A DNA stretch of 64,000 bases, taken from NCBI RefSeq assembly GCF_025137375.1, contig NZ_CP073720.1, positions 1,016,501 through 1,080,500 on the forward strand. The letters run 5' to 3'. The DNA is from Dactylosporangium fulvum. Its GTDB lineage: Bacteria; Actinomycetota; Actinomycetes; Mycobacteriales; Micromonosporaceae. Within the stretch, counting starts at the first letter, position 1. Each line of letters begins with the position of its first letter. Of the stretch, positions 1 through 8,524 are shown in pieces. The notes under the pieces were generated by a model, which worked only from the letters and a program-made list of their open reading frames with translations, made no database searches and had not been told where the DNA came from. The position numbers and the translations under genes were made by a program.

Positions 1-291
1 CACCAGCGCGTCGAGGCGCGTCTCCAGGTCGACGATCAGCTCTTCGCCGGTCTTCCCGGGGCGCCGGACGGCCCGGTCGAACGCGGCCCGCATCTGGTTC
101 TCCCGCAGGTTGTACTGCGCCCTGAGCCGTTGCTTCTCCATCAGCCTGACCTTGTAGTCGCTCACCTTCGGCCGGGCTCGGCCGTGCTGGCCCGGTGGGA
201 ACGGGCGGCGTTCGAAGTACTTCACCGACTTGGGCGTCAGTGGGATGCCGAGTGCGCGGGCCCGCCGAACCTTGGGTCGTGACTGGTTCAT
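1..291 (-). CDS. rpsD: 30S ribosomal protein S4, cysteine-free type (partial, runs off the window)
   Basis: The N-terminal 97 residues are visible, starting MNQSRPKVRRARALGIPLTPK and continuing through YFERRPFPPGQHGR and SDYKVRLMEKQRLRAQY. These are characteristic of S4, which binds 16S rRNA early in 30S assembly. The C-terminal part, with the S4 RNA-binding fold, lies outside the window. The N-terminus has none of the zinc-binding cysteines of the C-plus form, so this is the zinc-independent form. That form is the main S4 in some actinobacteria and a paralogue in others, and which applies here cannot be told. The start is supported by GGAAGG a few bases upstream. It is divergent from the DUF2470 gene and shares its intergenic region, including the iron box. 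Confidence 0.93.
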   Translation of the reverse strand, partial: MNQSRPKVRRARALGIPLTPKSVKYFERRPFPPGQHGRARPKVSDYKVRLMEKQRLRAQYNLRENQMRAAFDRAVRRPGKTGEELIVDLETRLDALV

Positions 292-309
292 TCTCGACCG
301 CCTTCCTAG

Positions 310-328
310 TAAGGTAAGCCTAACCTTA
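310..328. promoter_or_regulatory. Iron box (DtxR/IdeR/DmdR-type operator)
   Basis: TAAGGTAAGCCTAACCTTA is a near-perfect 19-bp dyad that matches the actinobacterial iron-box consensus (TTAGGTTAGGCTAACCTAA) at most positions. It ends 9 bases before the ATG of the DUF2470 gene and lies 18 bases from the divergent rpsD start. A bound iron-loaded regulator would therefore block the DUF2470 promoter and could also affect rpsD. It does not resemble a zinc (Zur) box. Confidence 0.8.
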
Positions 329-337
329 GGAGATTGG

Positions 338-1051
338 ATGCCCGTGATCAAGCTCCCCACCGCAGCAGAGCGCCTGCGCTCCCTGCTGACCGCCGCGTCG
401 TCGCTGACCCTGAACGTGCCCGGTCACCGGTGCGATCTCGTCGGCCGCCACCGGGTCGACCGCGCCGGCCGGATCGTCCTGGAGCTGCCGGACGAGAGTC
501 ATGTGGCGCATCTGGTACGGGCTGAGCCTGATCTCGCCGCGGCCATCGAGCTGACGGATCTGATCGCTACGCCGGTCCGGGTGTACGCCGGCGTGAGCCG
601 GGTGCGGGCCCGGGCGACCTTCTCCGGCTGGCTGACCCCGACGGCCACCGAGGCCGGCGAGCTGCTCGCCGTCATGGAGCTGGGCTCGGCCACGCTGCTG
701 GAGCGCGGCTTCGGCGGGGACGAGGTCGACGTCGAGGCGGACGAGTTCGCCGCCGCCCGGCCCGACCCGCTCGCCGAGGCCGAGGCCGACATGCTGTGTC
801 ACCTGGCGACCGCCCACCCCGACGCGGTCGAGCGGTTGTCCCGCCTGGTGCCGCCGCATCACCTGCACGGCGTCCACCGGATCCTGCCGGTTCGCCTGGA
901 CCGGTTCGGTGTGGTGCTGCGGCTGGAGTTCGCGAGCCGCGCGCGGGACGTACAGCTCCCGTTCCCGGCTCCCCTCGACCGGGCAGAGCAGGCGGGGGAG
1001 CGGATGCAGGAGCTGTTCGCCAGGGCCCGCTGCTGCCGCCCGGGCCACTGA
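338..1051 (+). CDS. DUF2470 domain protein, iron-regulated, haem-oxygenase-like (HugZ-related)
   Basis: The protein has 237 residues. The N-terminal half, with VRVYAGVSRVRARATFSGWLTP, looks like the split-barrel FMN-binding fold. The C-terminal part (HLATAHPDAVERLSRLVPPHHL...VLRLEF) looks like a DUF2470 domain. Proteins of this type are related to HugZ haem-degrading enzymes and are commonly under iron control in actinomycetes. The ATG at 338 was chosen over an in-frame codon at 230 because AGGAG sits 5 bases upstream and the earlier codon would lie before the iron box. A role in iron release from haem is an inference. It is convergent with the chemotaxis receptor gene, with a 12-base gap. 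Confidence 0.75.
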   Translation: MPVIKLPTAAERLRSLLTAASSLTLNVPGHRCDLVGRHRVDRAGRIVLELPDESHVAHLVRAEPDLAAAIELTDLIATPVRVYAGVSRVRARATFSGWLTPTATEAGELLAVMELGSATLLERGFGGDEVDVEADEFAAARPDPLAEAEADMLCHLATAHPDAVERLSRLVPPHHLHGVHRILPVRLDRFGVVLRLEFASRARDVQLPFPAPLDRAEQAGERMQELFARARCCRPGH

Positions 1052-1063
1052 GGGCGCCGCGGA

Positions 1064-2626
1064 TTACACGCTGAATCGGCCGACCAGGCCGCGGAGGCGG
1101 CCGGCTACGGCGGTCAGCTCCTCGGCGGCGCGGTTCGACGCGGCCGCGGCCTCGGTCACCGCCTGCGCGGTTGTCGCCAGGTGCGTGATGTTGCTCGCGA
1201 TCACCTGCGTGCCGGTCGCGGTCTCGGCCACCGACCGGTTGATCTCCGCCGTGGTCGCGGTCTGCTCCTCGACGGCCGAGGCGATCGTGTTCTGGTAGTC
1301 GTTGATCTCGTCGATGATCGCCGTGATCCGGCCGATCGCCTCCGTCGTCGCGCCCGTGTGGGTGCGGATCGCCGCGATGCGGTGGCCGATGTCCTCGGTC
1401 GCCCGGGCCGTCTCCTGCGCGAGATCCTTGACCTCTCCGGCGACGACCGCGAACCCCTTGCCGGCTTCGCCGGCGCGGGCCGCCTCGATCGTCGCGTTGA
1501 GCGCCAGGAGGTTGGTCTGCGCGGCGATGCTGCTGATGGTCTTGAGCACCTCGGCGATCTCGCCCGACGCCGTGCCCAGCAGCCGCACCGTGCTCGACGT
1601 CTGCGCCGCGGTGTCGACGGCGCTGGTGGCGACCTGCGCCGCGCGGGTCGCGTTCTGCGAGATCTCGCCGATCGCCGCGGTCATCTCCTCCGACGCCGTT
1701 GCCACGGTGTTGACCCCGGCCGAGATCTGCTCCGCCGCGGAGGCCGTGGTCTGCGCCTGGAGGTTGGAGTCGGCGGCACCGCTCGCGGTGTCCTCGGCGG
1801 TGCGTGACAGCGCGCCCGCGGTGTCGGTCAGCGTCGTCGCCGTCGAGCTGAGCGCGGTGACCGTGTCGCGCATCGCCGACGTCGCCTCGTTCAGTGCGCG
1901 GCCCATCTCGGCGAGCTCGTCCCGGCCGCGCACCGCGACGGTGCCGGTGAGGTCGCCCGCGGCGACTCGGGTCAGCGCGCCGACCGCCGAGCGCAACGGC
2001 CGGACGATGCCCCGGACGATGACGGCGGCGACGGCCGCGACCAGCAGGATGACGGCCGCCGGGATCGCCACCGCCAGTACCGTGCCCCGGGAGACCTGGC
2101 GCTCCCCGTCGGCGGTCGCCGCGTCGATCGTGGCCGTGTTGCGGTCCTCCAGCTTGGTCAGCCCAGCGAAGATCCGATCCTCGAGCGGGCCGAGCACCTC
2201 GTTGGAGCGGATGTTCGCCTCGGCGGTGCGCCCGCTCGCCATCAGCGCGATGACCTGCTGTCCCTCGCTCTGGTACCGGCTGTCGGCCGCCGCCACGTCG
2301 TCGAGCACGGCCCGTTCCTCGGCGGTGTTGTCCAGGGCGCGGTACCGGTCGAGCCACCGCACGAACTCGGCGTGGTCGTCGTGCCACTCCTGCACGAACC
2401 GCTCGTCGCCACTCGCGATATAGCTGCCGAGGTCGTCGGCCTGGCCGGTCTTGGCGAGCTCCATCTCCAGCGCCGCCCGTATCGACGGATGGTCCCGCTC
2501 GGCGACCTCGGTGAACCGGTCGCCGAGGCTGACGAGCAGCAGGCCGAGCACCGCGCCGGTCGCGGCGATGCCGATGGCGGCCAGCAGGATGAGCCCCGTG
2601 AGCTTCCGGGCGACCGTGATCCTCAT
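1064..2626 (-). CDS. Methyl-accepting chemotaxis protein
   Basis: A 520-residue receptor. A first membrane helix lies at about residues 10-33. A roughly 150-residue, mostly helical outer sensor (four-helix-bundle type) follows, then a second membrane helix at about 184-206, a HAMP domain to about 260, and a long cytoplasmic coiled coil. The coiled coil carries the conserved signalling tip ([24 protein letters not shown], then [14 protein letters not shown]), which contacts CheA and CheW. The ligand is unknown. The start has a good ribosome site (GGAGGT). No che or flagellar genes are nearby, so it is an orphan receptor. Its presence suggests a motile stage such as zoospores. Confidence 0.93.
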   Translation of the reverse strand: MRITVARKLTGLILLAAIGIAATGAVLGLLLVSLGDRFTEVAERDHPSIRAALEMELAKTGQADDLGSYIASGDERFVQEWHDDHAEFVRWLDRYRALDNTAEERAVLDDVAAADSRYQSEGQQVIALMASGRTAEANIRSNEVLGPLEDRIFAGLTKLEDRNTATIDAATADGERQVSRGTVLAVAIPAAVILLVAAVAAVIVRGIVRPLRSAVGALTRVAAGDLTGTVAVRGRDELAEMGRALNEATSAMRDTVTALSSTATTLTDTAGALSRTAEDTASGAADSNLQAQTTASAAEQISAGVNTVATASEEMTAAIGEISQNATRAAQVATSAVDTAAQTSSTVRLLGTASGEIAEVLKTISSIAAQTNLLALNATIEAARAGEAGKGFAVVAGEVKDLAQETARATEDIGHRIAAIRTHTGATTEAIGRITAIIDEINDYQNTIASAVEEQTATTAEINRSVAETATGTQVIASNITHLATTAQAVTEAAAASNRAAEELTAVAGRLRGLVGRFSV

Positions 2627-2997
2627 GACGGGACCTCCTCATCCGTGCTATTCGGCGCACGGGCGGTCGTGCTGAGGGTTCCACCGGGTCGGCGTCGGCG
2701 GCGAAGAGCGCCTGCCGCAGTCGCATCGCCATGTGTCCGCCGGGCCGCCGCCGACTGACCTTCGGCGACGGCCCGGCGGAAGTCTCGGGGCGGTGCGCGC
2801 TAACTGTAAAGAAAGTTAAGCGATGCTCAAAAGGTACAACATCGTCGATGTCAGAGCAAGCACCCCCCCGCGCCGGATGGACAGGGGTGGCCGCCTCGGC
2901 CTGCTGCGAGACGGTGCTCGTCTGCTGTTCGTGTGCGGTACATCCGGTGGCCGCACGGCGCCCCTAGGGTGCGCTTGGCGAAGCCGGAGGTGCTCTG
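2627..2997. other. Intergenic region with small palindromes, no gene
   Basis: This 371-base gap separates the chemotaxis receptor (leftward) from the next rightward gene. It contains a local low-GC patch around 2800-2850. Two dyads are visible: GCTAACT...AGTTAAGC at 2799-2821 and the perfect ACATCGTCGATGT at 2839-2851. They could be operators for either divergent gene. No open frame looks coding. Confidence 0.5.
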
Positions 2998-3732
2998 GTG
3001 ACGTATATCGTGCTCGCCTCCGCGGGCGGGACCCTGGTGATCGTGGCGGCGGTGCTGCTGATGCGCCGGCCGCCCCGTCGTGCCGCGCCAGGGCCGCCGG
3101 TGGAGCCCGCCGGCATGGCCGACCTCGCGTTCCGCCGCGGCTGGCGGTCGCTGCCCAGCATCGACGAGACCCTGCGCTACCAGCCCGCCGGACCGCCCGC
3201 GGACGTGACGCGGGAGATCCGGTGGCTCTGGGCGGCCTACCACCTCGGCGGGAACCCGGACGCCGCTGCCCGTACCGGCATCACCTGGTCGTACGGTGGC
3301 CTGGCCGGCGGCCTTCCGGTGTTCGTCGGCGACACCACGATCAGCGTGGACGGGCTGGACCTGAGCCGCTACCCCGGCGGCGGGCTGGTGGTCTCGCAGC
3401 TCCCCGCGGTCTACGGCGGCCCGGTGCGGATCATCCGCCGCCCGAGCGGCCTGCTCCCCGTCGGGGCCTGGCGCAGCGGCGTGACCGCGTTCGACGAGTG
3501 GTTCCGGGTCGACGCGCCGACCCCCGGCACCGCGACCCACCTGCTGAACCGCCAGATCGTGACGGCTGTCGCGGCCCGCGGCGACTGGAACTTCAGCGTG
3601 CACCGCAACTGGCTGATCTGCCTGCTCACGGCCCCGTTCGGCACAGCGGGCCAGGCGGCGGAGACGGTCGACGCCGTGGCGGCGCTGGCATCGACGCTGC
3701 CGCGCCCCATGCGCCACGGCGTCGGAGCCTGA
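2998..3732 (+). CDS. Membrane-anchored protein of unknown function
   Basis: The protein has 244 residues. The N-terminal stretch YIVLASAGGTLVIVAAVLLM (residues 3-22) is a clear membrane anchor followed by RR, so the rest probably faces the cytoplasm. The soluble part has no motif I recognise. It ends with an aromatic segment (WNFSVHRNWLICLLTAPFGTAGQA) that may be semi-buried. GTG at 2998 is supported by CGGAGG about 7 bases upstream. Third-position GC is high, which supports real coding. Confidence 0.7.
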   Translation: MTYIVLASAGGTLVIVAAVLLMRRPPRRAAPGPPVEPAGMADLAFRRGWRSLPSIDETLRYQPAGPPADVTREIRWLWAAYHLGGNPDAAARTGITWSYGGLAGGLPVFVGDTTISVDGLDLSRYPGGGLVVSQLPAVYGGPVRIIRRPSGLLPVGAWRSGVTAFDEWFRVDAPTPGTATHLLNRQIVTAVAARGDWNFSVHRNWLICLLTAPFGTAGQAAETVDAVAALASTLPRPMRHGVGA

Positions 3733-3766
3733 CGAGGGTTTTGGCGGAGGCTGCGACACTCGTCGG

Positions 3767-4309
3767 ATGACACGCAGCGGGGCAGTCGACGTGCACTACC
3801 CGGACGAGGGCGGTGCCACGGCGGCCCTGGTCGTCGCCGACTCCCCGGCCTTCTCGACCCTCATCGAGGAGCGCGTCCACCGGCTGGACGAGGTGGCGCC
3901 GTACGAGCCGGGCAGCTTCTACAAGCGCGAGCTGCCGGCCGTCCACGCCGTCCTCGCCGGCACCGCGCCGCTCGACCTGCTGGTCGTCGACGGCTACGTC
4001 GACCTGGACCCGCACGGCCGGCCCGGGTTGGGCGCGCACGTCCACGCCGAGACCGGCATCCCGATCATCGGCGTGGCCAAGACGGCGTTCCGGAGCGCGA
4101 CGCACGCGATCGAGGTCCGCCGCGGCGGCGCCGAGCGACCGCTCTTGGTCACCGCCGCCGGCCTCCCGGTGGACCGGGCCGCCGCGATCGTCGCCGGGAT
4201 GGCCGGCCCACACCGCCTCCCGGACGCCCTGCGCCGGGTGGACGCGCTCGCCCGCGGCCGCGCCACGGTCGACGAGGCGCTCACCGGTCGAGCGCACGGT
4301 CCGGCCTGA
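3767..4309 (+). CDS. nfi: Endonuclease V family protein (deaminated-base repair)
   Basis: The 180-residue protein shows the ordered landmarks of endonuclease V, which nicks DNA near deoxyinosine. An early DVHY stands in place of the DVSY that carries a metal Asp. PYEPGSFYKRELP contains the YxPG wedge and the Glu, VVDGYVDLDP has the second Asp, and IIGVAKTAF has the conserved Lys. It is shorter than the E. coli enzyme (about 220 residues), mainly because it lacks the N-terminal segment. Activity on inosine is inferred from the family. It is convergent with the channel gene, with a 5-base gap. Confidence 0.82.
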   Translation: MTRSGAVDVHYPDEGGATAALVVADSPAFSTLIEERVHRLDEVAPYEPGSFYKRELPAVHAVLAGTAPLDLLVVDGYVDLDPHGRPGLGAHVHAETGIPIIGVAKTAFRSATHAIEVRRGGAERPLLVTAAGLPVDRAAAIVAGMAGPHRLPDALRRVDALARGRATVDEALTGRAHGPA

Positions 4310-4314
4310 GTGCG

Positions 4315-6060
4315 TCACCCGCCGCGGGGGTGCGGGGTGAGCAGCGGGGGCGCCGACGGCGAGTGGAACGGCGGCGGATCGTCGACCCCGGCGGCGCGTT
4401 TGAGCAGCCCGACGAGGCCGGCACGGGTAGCGACGACGATCATCGTCTGCGTGCGGTCGAGCGTCCGCCAGCGGTTCTGTTCCGGTGCCCAGAACGTCTG
4501 CACGCCGACGCCCATACCCTGCCGCCCGGTCTGCACAGCGACCAGCCGGACCAGGCCCGGCTCGCTGACCTCGCGGAAGTACCGGCCCTCCAGCTGGGAG
4601 CCGGCGCCGACCGGCACCTCCGCGACGAGCAGCACCCGGCGGCCGACCGGGATCGTGTCGATGACCTCGCTGCCCACCATCGACGCGGCGAACGCGGGGG
4701 CGGCCAGGTAGGAGACGCTGCGGGACAGGTTGATGTCGAACGCCGTCTTGATCCGTCGGGCGAAGTCCTCCTCGAACAGGCGCAGCACCACCCGCAGCTG
4801 CCGGTCCGGGTCCGCACGGCGGCAGAGGTCGCGGCCCAGCAGCGCCGCCTCCAGGTTCGTCACGTCGGCGGTCGTCACGACCACCAGGCAGCGAGCGGTC
4901 GCGACGGAGGCCGCGCGCAGCGTGTCGGGGTTGGTGGCGTTGCCGATGATCAGCGGGATGCCCAGGTCGCGGGCCACCTGCACGCCGCGGGCCTGCTCGT
5001 CGCGGTCGACGGCGACCACCCCGATGCCGAGGTTGTGCAGCTCGCGCAGCACCCGCGTGCCGATGTTGCCCAGCCCCACCACGACCACGTGACCCTCGAC
5101 CGGCTCGGTCAGGCCGCCGGCGGCGATCGTGAGCCGGGCCTTGACCACGATGCCGACGACGGCCGCGGTCAGCGCCGGGATGACCGCCGTGCCCGCGACG
5201 ACGAGCAGCAACTCGACGGCCTGCGCGGGGGACGACCCGTCCAGGTCGGTGTCGGGGCCGCCGAGCGCGGTCATCACCGTCAGGTAGAGCGCCCGCCAAG
5301 CGCCCACGTCCCGCACGGTGGCCACCGCGACGGTGCCGGCGGCGAGGATCCCGGCGGTGACCAGCAGCACCCGGCGCAGGCCGCCGCTGAACAGCAGCCG
5401 GGACGCGCGCAGGGGGTGCCGGCGGGGCCGGCGGCGCTGCGTGATGTCGGTCTGCCCATACGTGCTCACGAGCACGAGATCGGCGCGCTCGTCGTCGGCG
5501 GGCAGGCTCTCCGCCTCGGCCGTCACCGCGAGGCCGCACCGGATGTCGGACGGGTTGGCCTCGGACCGGTCGATCGCCATCAGCCGCTGGCCGTCGGTCA
5601 GCTGGATGGACGTGGGGGTGTTGTCGCCGAGCGCGGCGGCGACGAACGCCGGTGCCGCGATCTCGGACGCGGACAGGACCGCGCAGTTGGCCAGCCGCTC
5701 CACCACACCGGCGCCGAGCACGGTGTTGAACATCCGTAGGACCACGCGGATGCCGGGGTCGACCTCGCGGGCGATGAGCGCCGCGTCGACGTTGGCCACG
5801 TCGTCGGCGTCGACAAACGCGATGGCGTCGGCGTCGGTCAGGTCGGCCGCCTCGAACACGGCCGTCGTGAGCTTGCGGGCCGCGATGAGCACCGGCCGGT
5901 GTGCCGGGTCGTCGTCGGCCCGGATGTCGGCGATCTCGGGCGCCTGGTTCTCGGTGAGCGCCGGCACGATGACGGTGACCTGCGCGCCGTACGTGTTGAT
6001 CAGCTCGCCGACGAGCCGCCGGGCGAGTGCGTTGTCCCCCCAGACGACGAACTTGCGCAC
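4315..6060 (-). CDS. Two-domain RCK (TrkA-N) ion channel-like protein with degenerate pore
   Basis: The 581-residue protein has the layout RCK - TM - pore region - TM - RCK. The first nucleotide-binding domain spans about residues 1-200 (MRKFVVWGDNALARRLVGEL). Two membrane helices follow (VLLVTAGILAAGTVAVATV and LLLVVAGTAVIPALTAAVVG). A second Rossmann domain follows with GLGNIGTRVL and the acidic VDRDE. Such proteins are ligand-gated potassium-type channels. The expected filter TVGYGD is absent: the loop between the helices reads VMTALGGPDTDLDG. Ion selectivity, or whether it conducts at all, is unknown. It may form a transcription unit with the membrane genes upstream (27-base gap). Confidence 0.8.
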   Translation of the reverse strand: MRKFVVWGDNALARRLVGELINTYGAQVTVIVPALTENQAPEIADIRADDDPAHRPVLIAARKLTTAVFEAADLTDADAIAFVDADDVANVDAALIAREVDPGIRVVLRMFNTVLGAGVVERLANCAVLSASEIAAPAFVAAALGDNTPTSIQLTDGQRLMAIDRSEANPSDIRCGLAVTAEAESLPADDERADLVLVSTYGQTDITQRRRPRRHPLRASRLLFSGGLRRVLLVTAGILAAGTVAVATVRDVGAWRALYLTVMTALGGPDTDLDGSSPAQAVELLLVVAGTAVIPALTAAVVGIVVKARLTIAAGGLTEPVEGHVVVVGLGNIGTRVLRELHNLGIGVVAVDRDEQARGVQVARDLGIPLIIGNATNPDTLRAASVATARCLVVVTTADVTNLEAALLGRDLCRRADPDRQLRVVLRLFEEDFARRIKTAFDINLSRSVSYLAAPAFAASMVGSEVIDTIPVGRRVLLVAEVPVGAGSQLEGRYFREVSEPGLVRLVAVQTGRQGMGVGVQTFWAPEQNRWRTLDRTQTMIVVATRAGLVGLLKRAAGVDDPPPFHSPSAPPLLTPHPRGG

Positions 6061-6087
6061 GCCGTGAATCGTATCGATATGGCGCCA

Positions 6088-7644
6088 CTAACAGGGTGGC
6101 GGAAAGTTCGCCAGGAGATTGACGTCGTACAGCAGGACCGCGTACTTGCCGAGGTCGTGGCGCTCGACCGGCGGGCCGAACTGAGCCGTGGCCTGTTCCG
6201 GCGTGCCGTAGAAGGGCCGGTCCAGCTCGAGCACCACGAAGCGGGCGTCGTGGCTCGCGTCGTACATGCTCCGCTTCGACTGCCAGCAGAACGGGACCAG
6301 GCGATCGCCGCCGCCGGTGACCGGCGCCACGGTCACCTTGCGCTCGGTCGTGACGGTGATGTTGTTCGACGCCCAGTAGGCGCCGATCCCGTACCGCAAC
6401 TGCCGCTGCTCCAGGAAGTCGGCGACCTCCTGGGCCTCCGAGTCCGGGGCCTTCGGCGGCGCGTAGGCGACCAGGCTCAGGGTCAGGGCGGCGAGGACGC
6501 CGACCAGGATCCGCCGCCCCCATCGCTGGGCCTTCGCCGGCTCGGCGGCGGCGAGCCAGGGCCCGACCACACGCGCGGCCAGGACGGCGCTCATCGGGAG
6601 CACCGGGGAGATCTGGCGGGCCGCCATCAGATCGATGGACAGGGTGGAGACGATCTCGGCGCCGAGGTCGCAGGCGATCGCCACGGCGAGGATCGAGTCG
6701 ACCCGGTCGGCGGTCCCGCGCACCATCCGCCGCGCCGTCACGAGCACCGCGACCAGCGCCACCAGGAACCCGACCGCGTGCAGCGCGGACAGCGCGAGCT
6801 CCAGCGCCGGCGGGTGCCAGCCCGGGCGGTGGGTGCCGAAGATGACGCCGAGCATGCGGGCCGTCATGTACGCCCGGTGCGGCCACTCGGACACCGGCGA
6901 CAGTTCGATGGGCGGGTGCGGCGTGTTGAACCCGCCGAGCCGGTTGAGCAGCGCCATCGCGCCGCGGGACAGGACGACCGACACCAGGCCGGCGGCGACC
7001 AGCAGCAGGTCCTGGACCCGGTCCGCGCCCCGGGCGCGCAGCGCCCGCACCGCGGAGACGAGGACCAGCGGTACCGCACCCACGAACGTGACCATCGGAT
7101 CGCCCACGGCGCCCCAGGCCAGCACCACCGCCACGATCGCGGGCATCCACCGCTTGTCGCGCAGGCGGTCGGCGACCCACCACGCCAGCAGCATCGGCAC
7201 CGCGGTGCCGGTGTGGTTCGGCGAGGAGAGCAGCGTCTGGTAGCCGGTGCCCGGCACCGGCACGAGCAGGATCATGAGCACCACGCCGACGCGCAGCCAG
7301 GCCTCCGGGCCGGTGGCCCGGCCCCGCGCGAGCCCGGCGGCCACGAAGATGATCAGCACGTAGGTGATCGCGGCGGTGACGTGCACCTGGTCGGCTGTGA
7401 CGCCGGTGAAGAACTGGACCAGCCCGTACTGGATCAGCTCGGTCGAGTAGAACGAGACGTCGGAGAGCGTCCAGCCGCGCAGCAGCGGGTTGCCGTGGAA
7501 CATGTCCCACGCCTGCAGCGCGTTGCTGGCGCCGTCGCCGTTGATGGGAAACGCGCGGGCCATCCGGAGATAGGCGAAGAACAGTCCGACGGCCGCCGCG
7601 GCGGCGCCGACTCCGATCAGCAACTTCCGGTAATCCGCACGCAC
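6088..7644 (-). CDS. Polytopic membrane protein, unknown (glycosyltransferase-like topology)
   Basis: About 518 residues with roughly ten hydrophobic helices. An acidic segment lies in the first outer loop (FPINGDGASNALQAWDMFHGN), as in GT-C glycosyltransferases, where an early Asp is catalytic. A hydrophilic C-terminal domain follows the last helix. GT-C membership is an inference from topology only. The start is uncertain. GTG at 7644 leaves a 28-base gap to the upstream gene, whereas a codon at 7710 would overlap it. Neither has a strong ribosome site, and a CTACCCT -10-like element just before 7644 is compatible with a leaderless start. Confidence 0.65.
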   Translation of the reverse strand: MRADYRKLLIGVGAAAAAVGLFFAYLRMARAFPINGDGASNALQAWDMFHGNPLLRGWTLSDVSFYSTELIQYGLVQFFTGVTADQVHVTAAITYVLIIFVAAGLARGRATGPEAWLRVGVVLMILLVPVPGTGYQTLLSSPNHTGTAVPMLLAWWVADRLRDKRWMPAIVAVVLAWGAVGDPMVTFVGAVPLVLVSAVRALRARGADRVQDLLLVAAGLVSVVLSRGAMALLNRLGGFNTPHPPIELSPVSEWPHRAYMTARMLGVIFGTHRPGWHPPALELALSALHAVGFLVALVAVLVTARRMVRGTADRVDSILAVAIACDLGAEIVSTLSIDLMAARQISPVLPMSAVLAARVVGPWLAAAEPAKAQRWGRRILVGVLAALTLSLVAYAPPKAPDSEAQEVADFLEQRQLRYGIGAYWASNNITVTTERKVTVAPVTGGGDRLVPFCWQSKRSMYDASHDARFVVLELDRPFYGTPEQATAQFGPPVERHDLGKYAVLLYDVNLLANFPPPC

Positions 7645-7672
7645 CCGGGCAGGGTAGCGGAGGGGCGCGGTA

Positions 7673-8524
7673 CTACTCGAATTCGTCGGCCAGGTCCCGA
7701 TATGCGGCAAGTACGGTCTCCGTGCGTTCGGTGAGCGTCCCGACGGGTTCGGTGCCGCGGTCCGGGCGGGTGGCGATGGAGCCGAGGAGCGCGTCGGCGG
7801 CGGTCACCCGCATCCGGGCCCGGTTCTGCGCGGCCCGGTGGTCGAGGAACTCCTGGCACAGCTGGGCCAGCTGGCGTAACTGCCCGGTGCGGCGCCGGAC
7901 CTCGGCGTCGACCTCGGTCAGCCGCCGGGTGATCTCCGCCTGCCGGTCGGTGACCGCGGTGAACAGGCTGCCGGCGCCGATCGGCTCGCCGACCGACTGC
8001 CGCAGGGTCCGGTCGACGGTGCGCAGCTTGCCCCGTTCGGAGAGGGCCTCGGCCAGGTCCCAGAGCGCCCGTTCCAGGATCTCGGTCGGGTCGGTGGGCT
8101 CGCCGAGCCGCTCCAGGGCCGGCCACGTGAATCGGATCTGGTCGGCGTCGGCGGAGGCCGTCTCGAACGCGGCCCGGTCGCGCGGGTCGGTGAGGAACTG
8201 CCGCATCGCCCGGCCGCGCCGGGTCGGCACGCGGACCAGGGCGTATCCGGACACCAGGAAGATCGTTGCCGCGATCGAGGCGAGCAGGCCCCGCGCGAAC
8301 GACGGCGGCGCCAGCCAGTTGATCGCCAGGGCGACGATCGCGGCCGCGGTGAGGCCGGCGCCGTACAGGACGTGGACCCACGGATCGGCGGGCCAGAACG
8401 GGCCGCCGCGGGCGCGCATCGTCTCGTCGCCGACGGCGCCGAGTGCGCGCTCGATCGCGGTACCCCCGCGCCGCAGCACTCCGATCCGCCGCGACCGCAG
8501 GTACTCGATCACGGCCCCCACCAC
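7673..8524 (-). CDS. Membrane protein with C-terminal coiled coil, unknown function
   Basis: The 283-residue protein has two hydrophobic helices near residues 50-100 (VLYGAGLTAAAIVALAINWL and SIAATIFLVSGYALV). A long helical, charged cytoplasmic region follows, with heptad-like spacing (QAEITRRLTEVDAEVRRRTGQLRQLAQL). I recognise no family. The start is a GTG that overlaps the last codons of the preceding 182-residue gene by 16 bases, which suggests translational coupling in one operon with the LuxR regulator upstream. Confidence 0.65.
   Translation of the reverse strand: MVGAVIEYLRSRRIGVLRRGGTAIERALGAVGDETMRARGGPFWPADPWVHVLYGAGLTAAAIVALAINWLAPPSFARGLLASIAATIFLVSGYALVRVPTRRGRAMRQFLTDPRDRAAFETASADADQIRFTWPALERLGEPTDPTEILERALWDLAEALSERGKLRTVDRTLRQSVGEPIGAGSLFTAVTDRQAEITRRLTEVDAEVRRRTGQLRQLAQLCQEFLDHRAAQNRARMRVTAADALLGSIATRPDRGTEPVGTLTERTETVLAAYRDLADEFE

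Noticed and set aside
310..328. Zur (zinc) box in front of the cysteine-free S4 gene
   Set aside because: The dyad matches the TTAGGTTAGGCT iron-box pattern and lacks the TGAAAATNNTTTTCA-type zinc-box core.
672..2732. Very long open frame (686 codons) on the minus strand
   Set aside because: It overlaps the chemotaxis receptor in another frame and reads as R/G/D-rich low complexity, a shadow caused by high GC.
4315..4337. Another TCACCC...GGGTGA site at the end of endonuclease V
   Set aside because: Starting at the TCACCC just after the endonuclease stop, the right half reads GGGGGT at the shared spacing, so it is not symmetric, and it lies at the convergent ends of two genes.
3626..7510. 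1294-codon minus-strand frame
   Set aside because: It covers the channel and membrane genes in a wrong frame; its composition is arginine/proline/glycine-rich with no domain.
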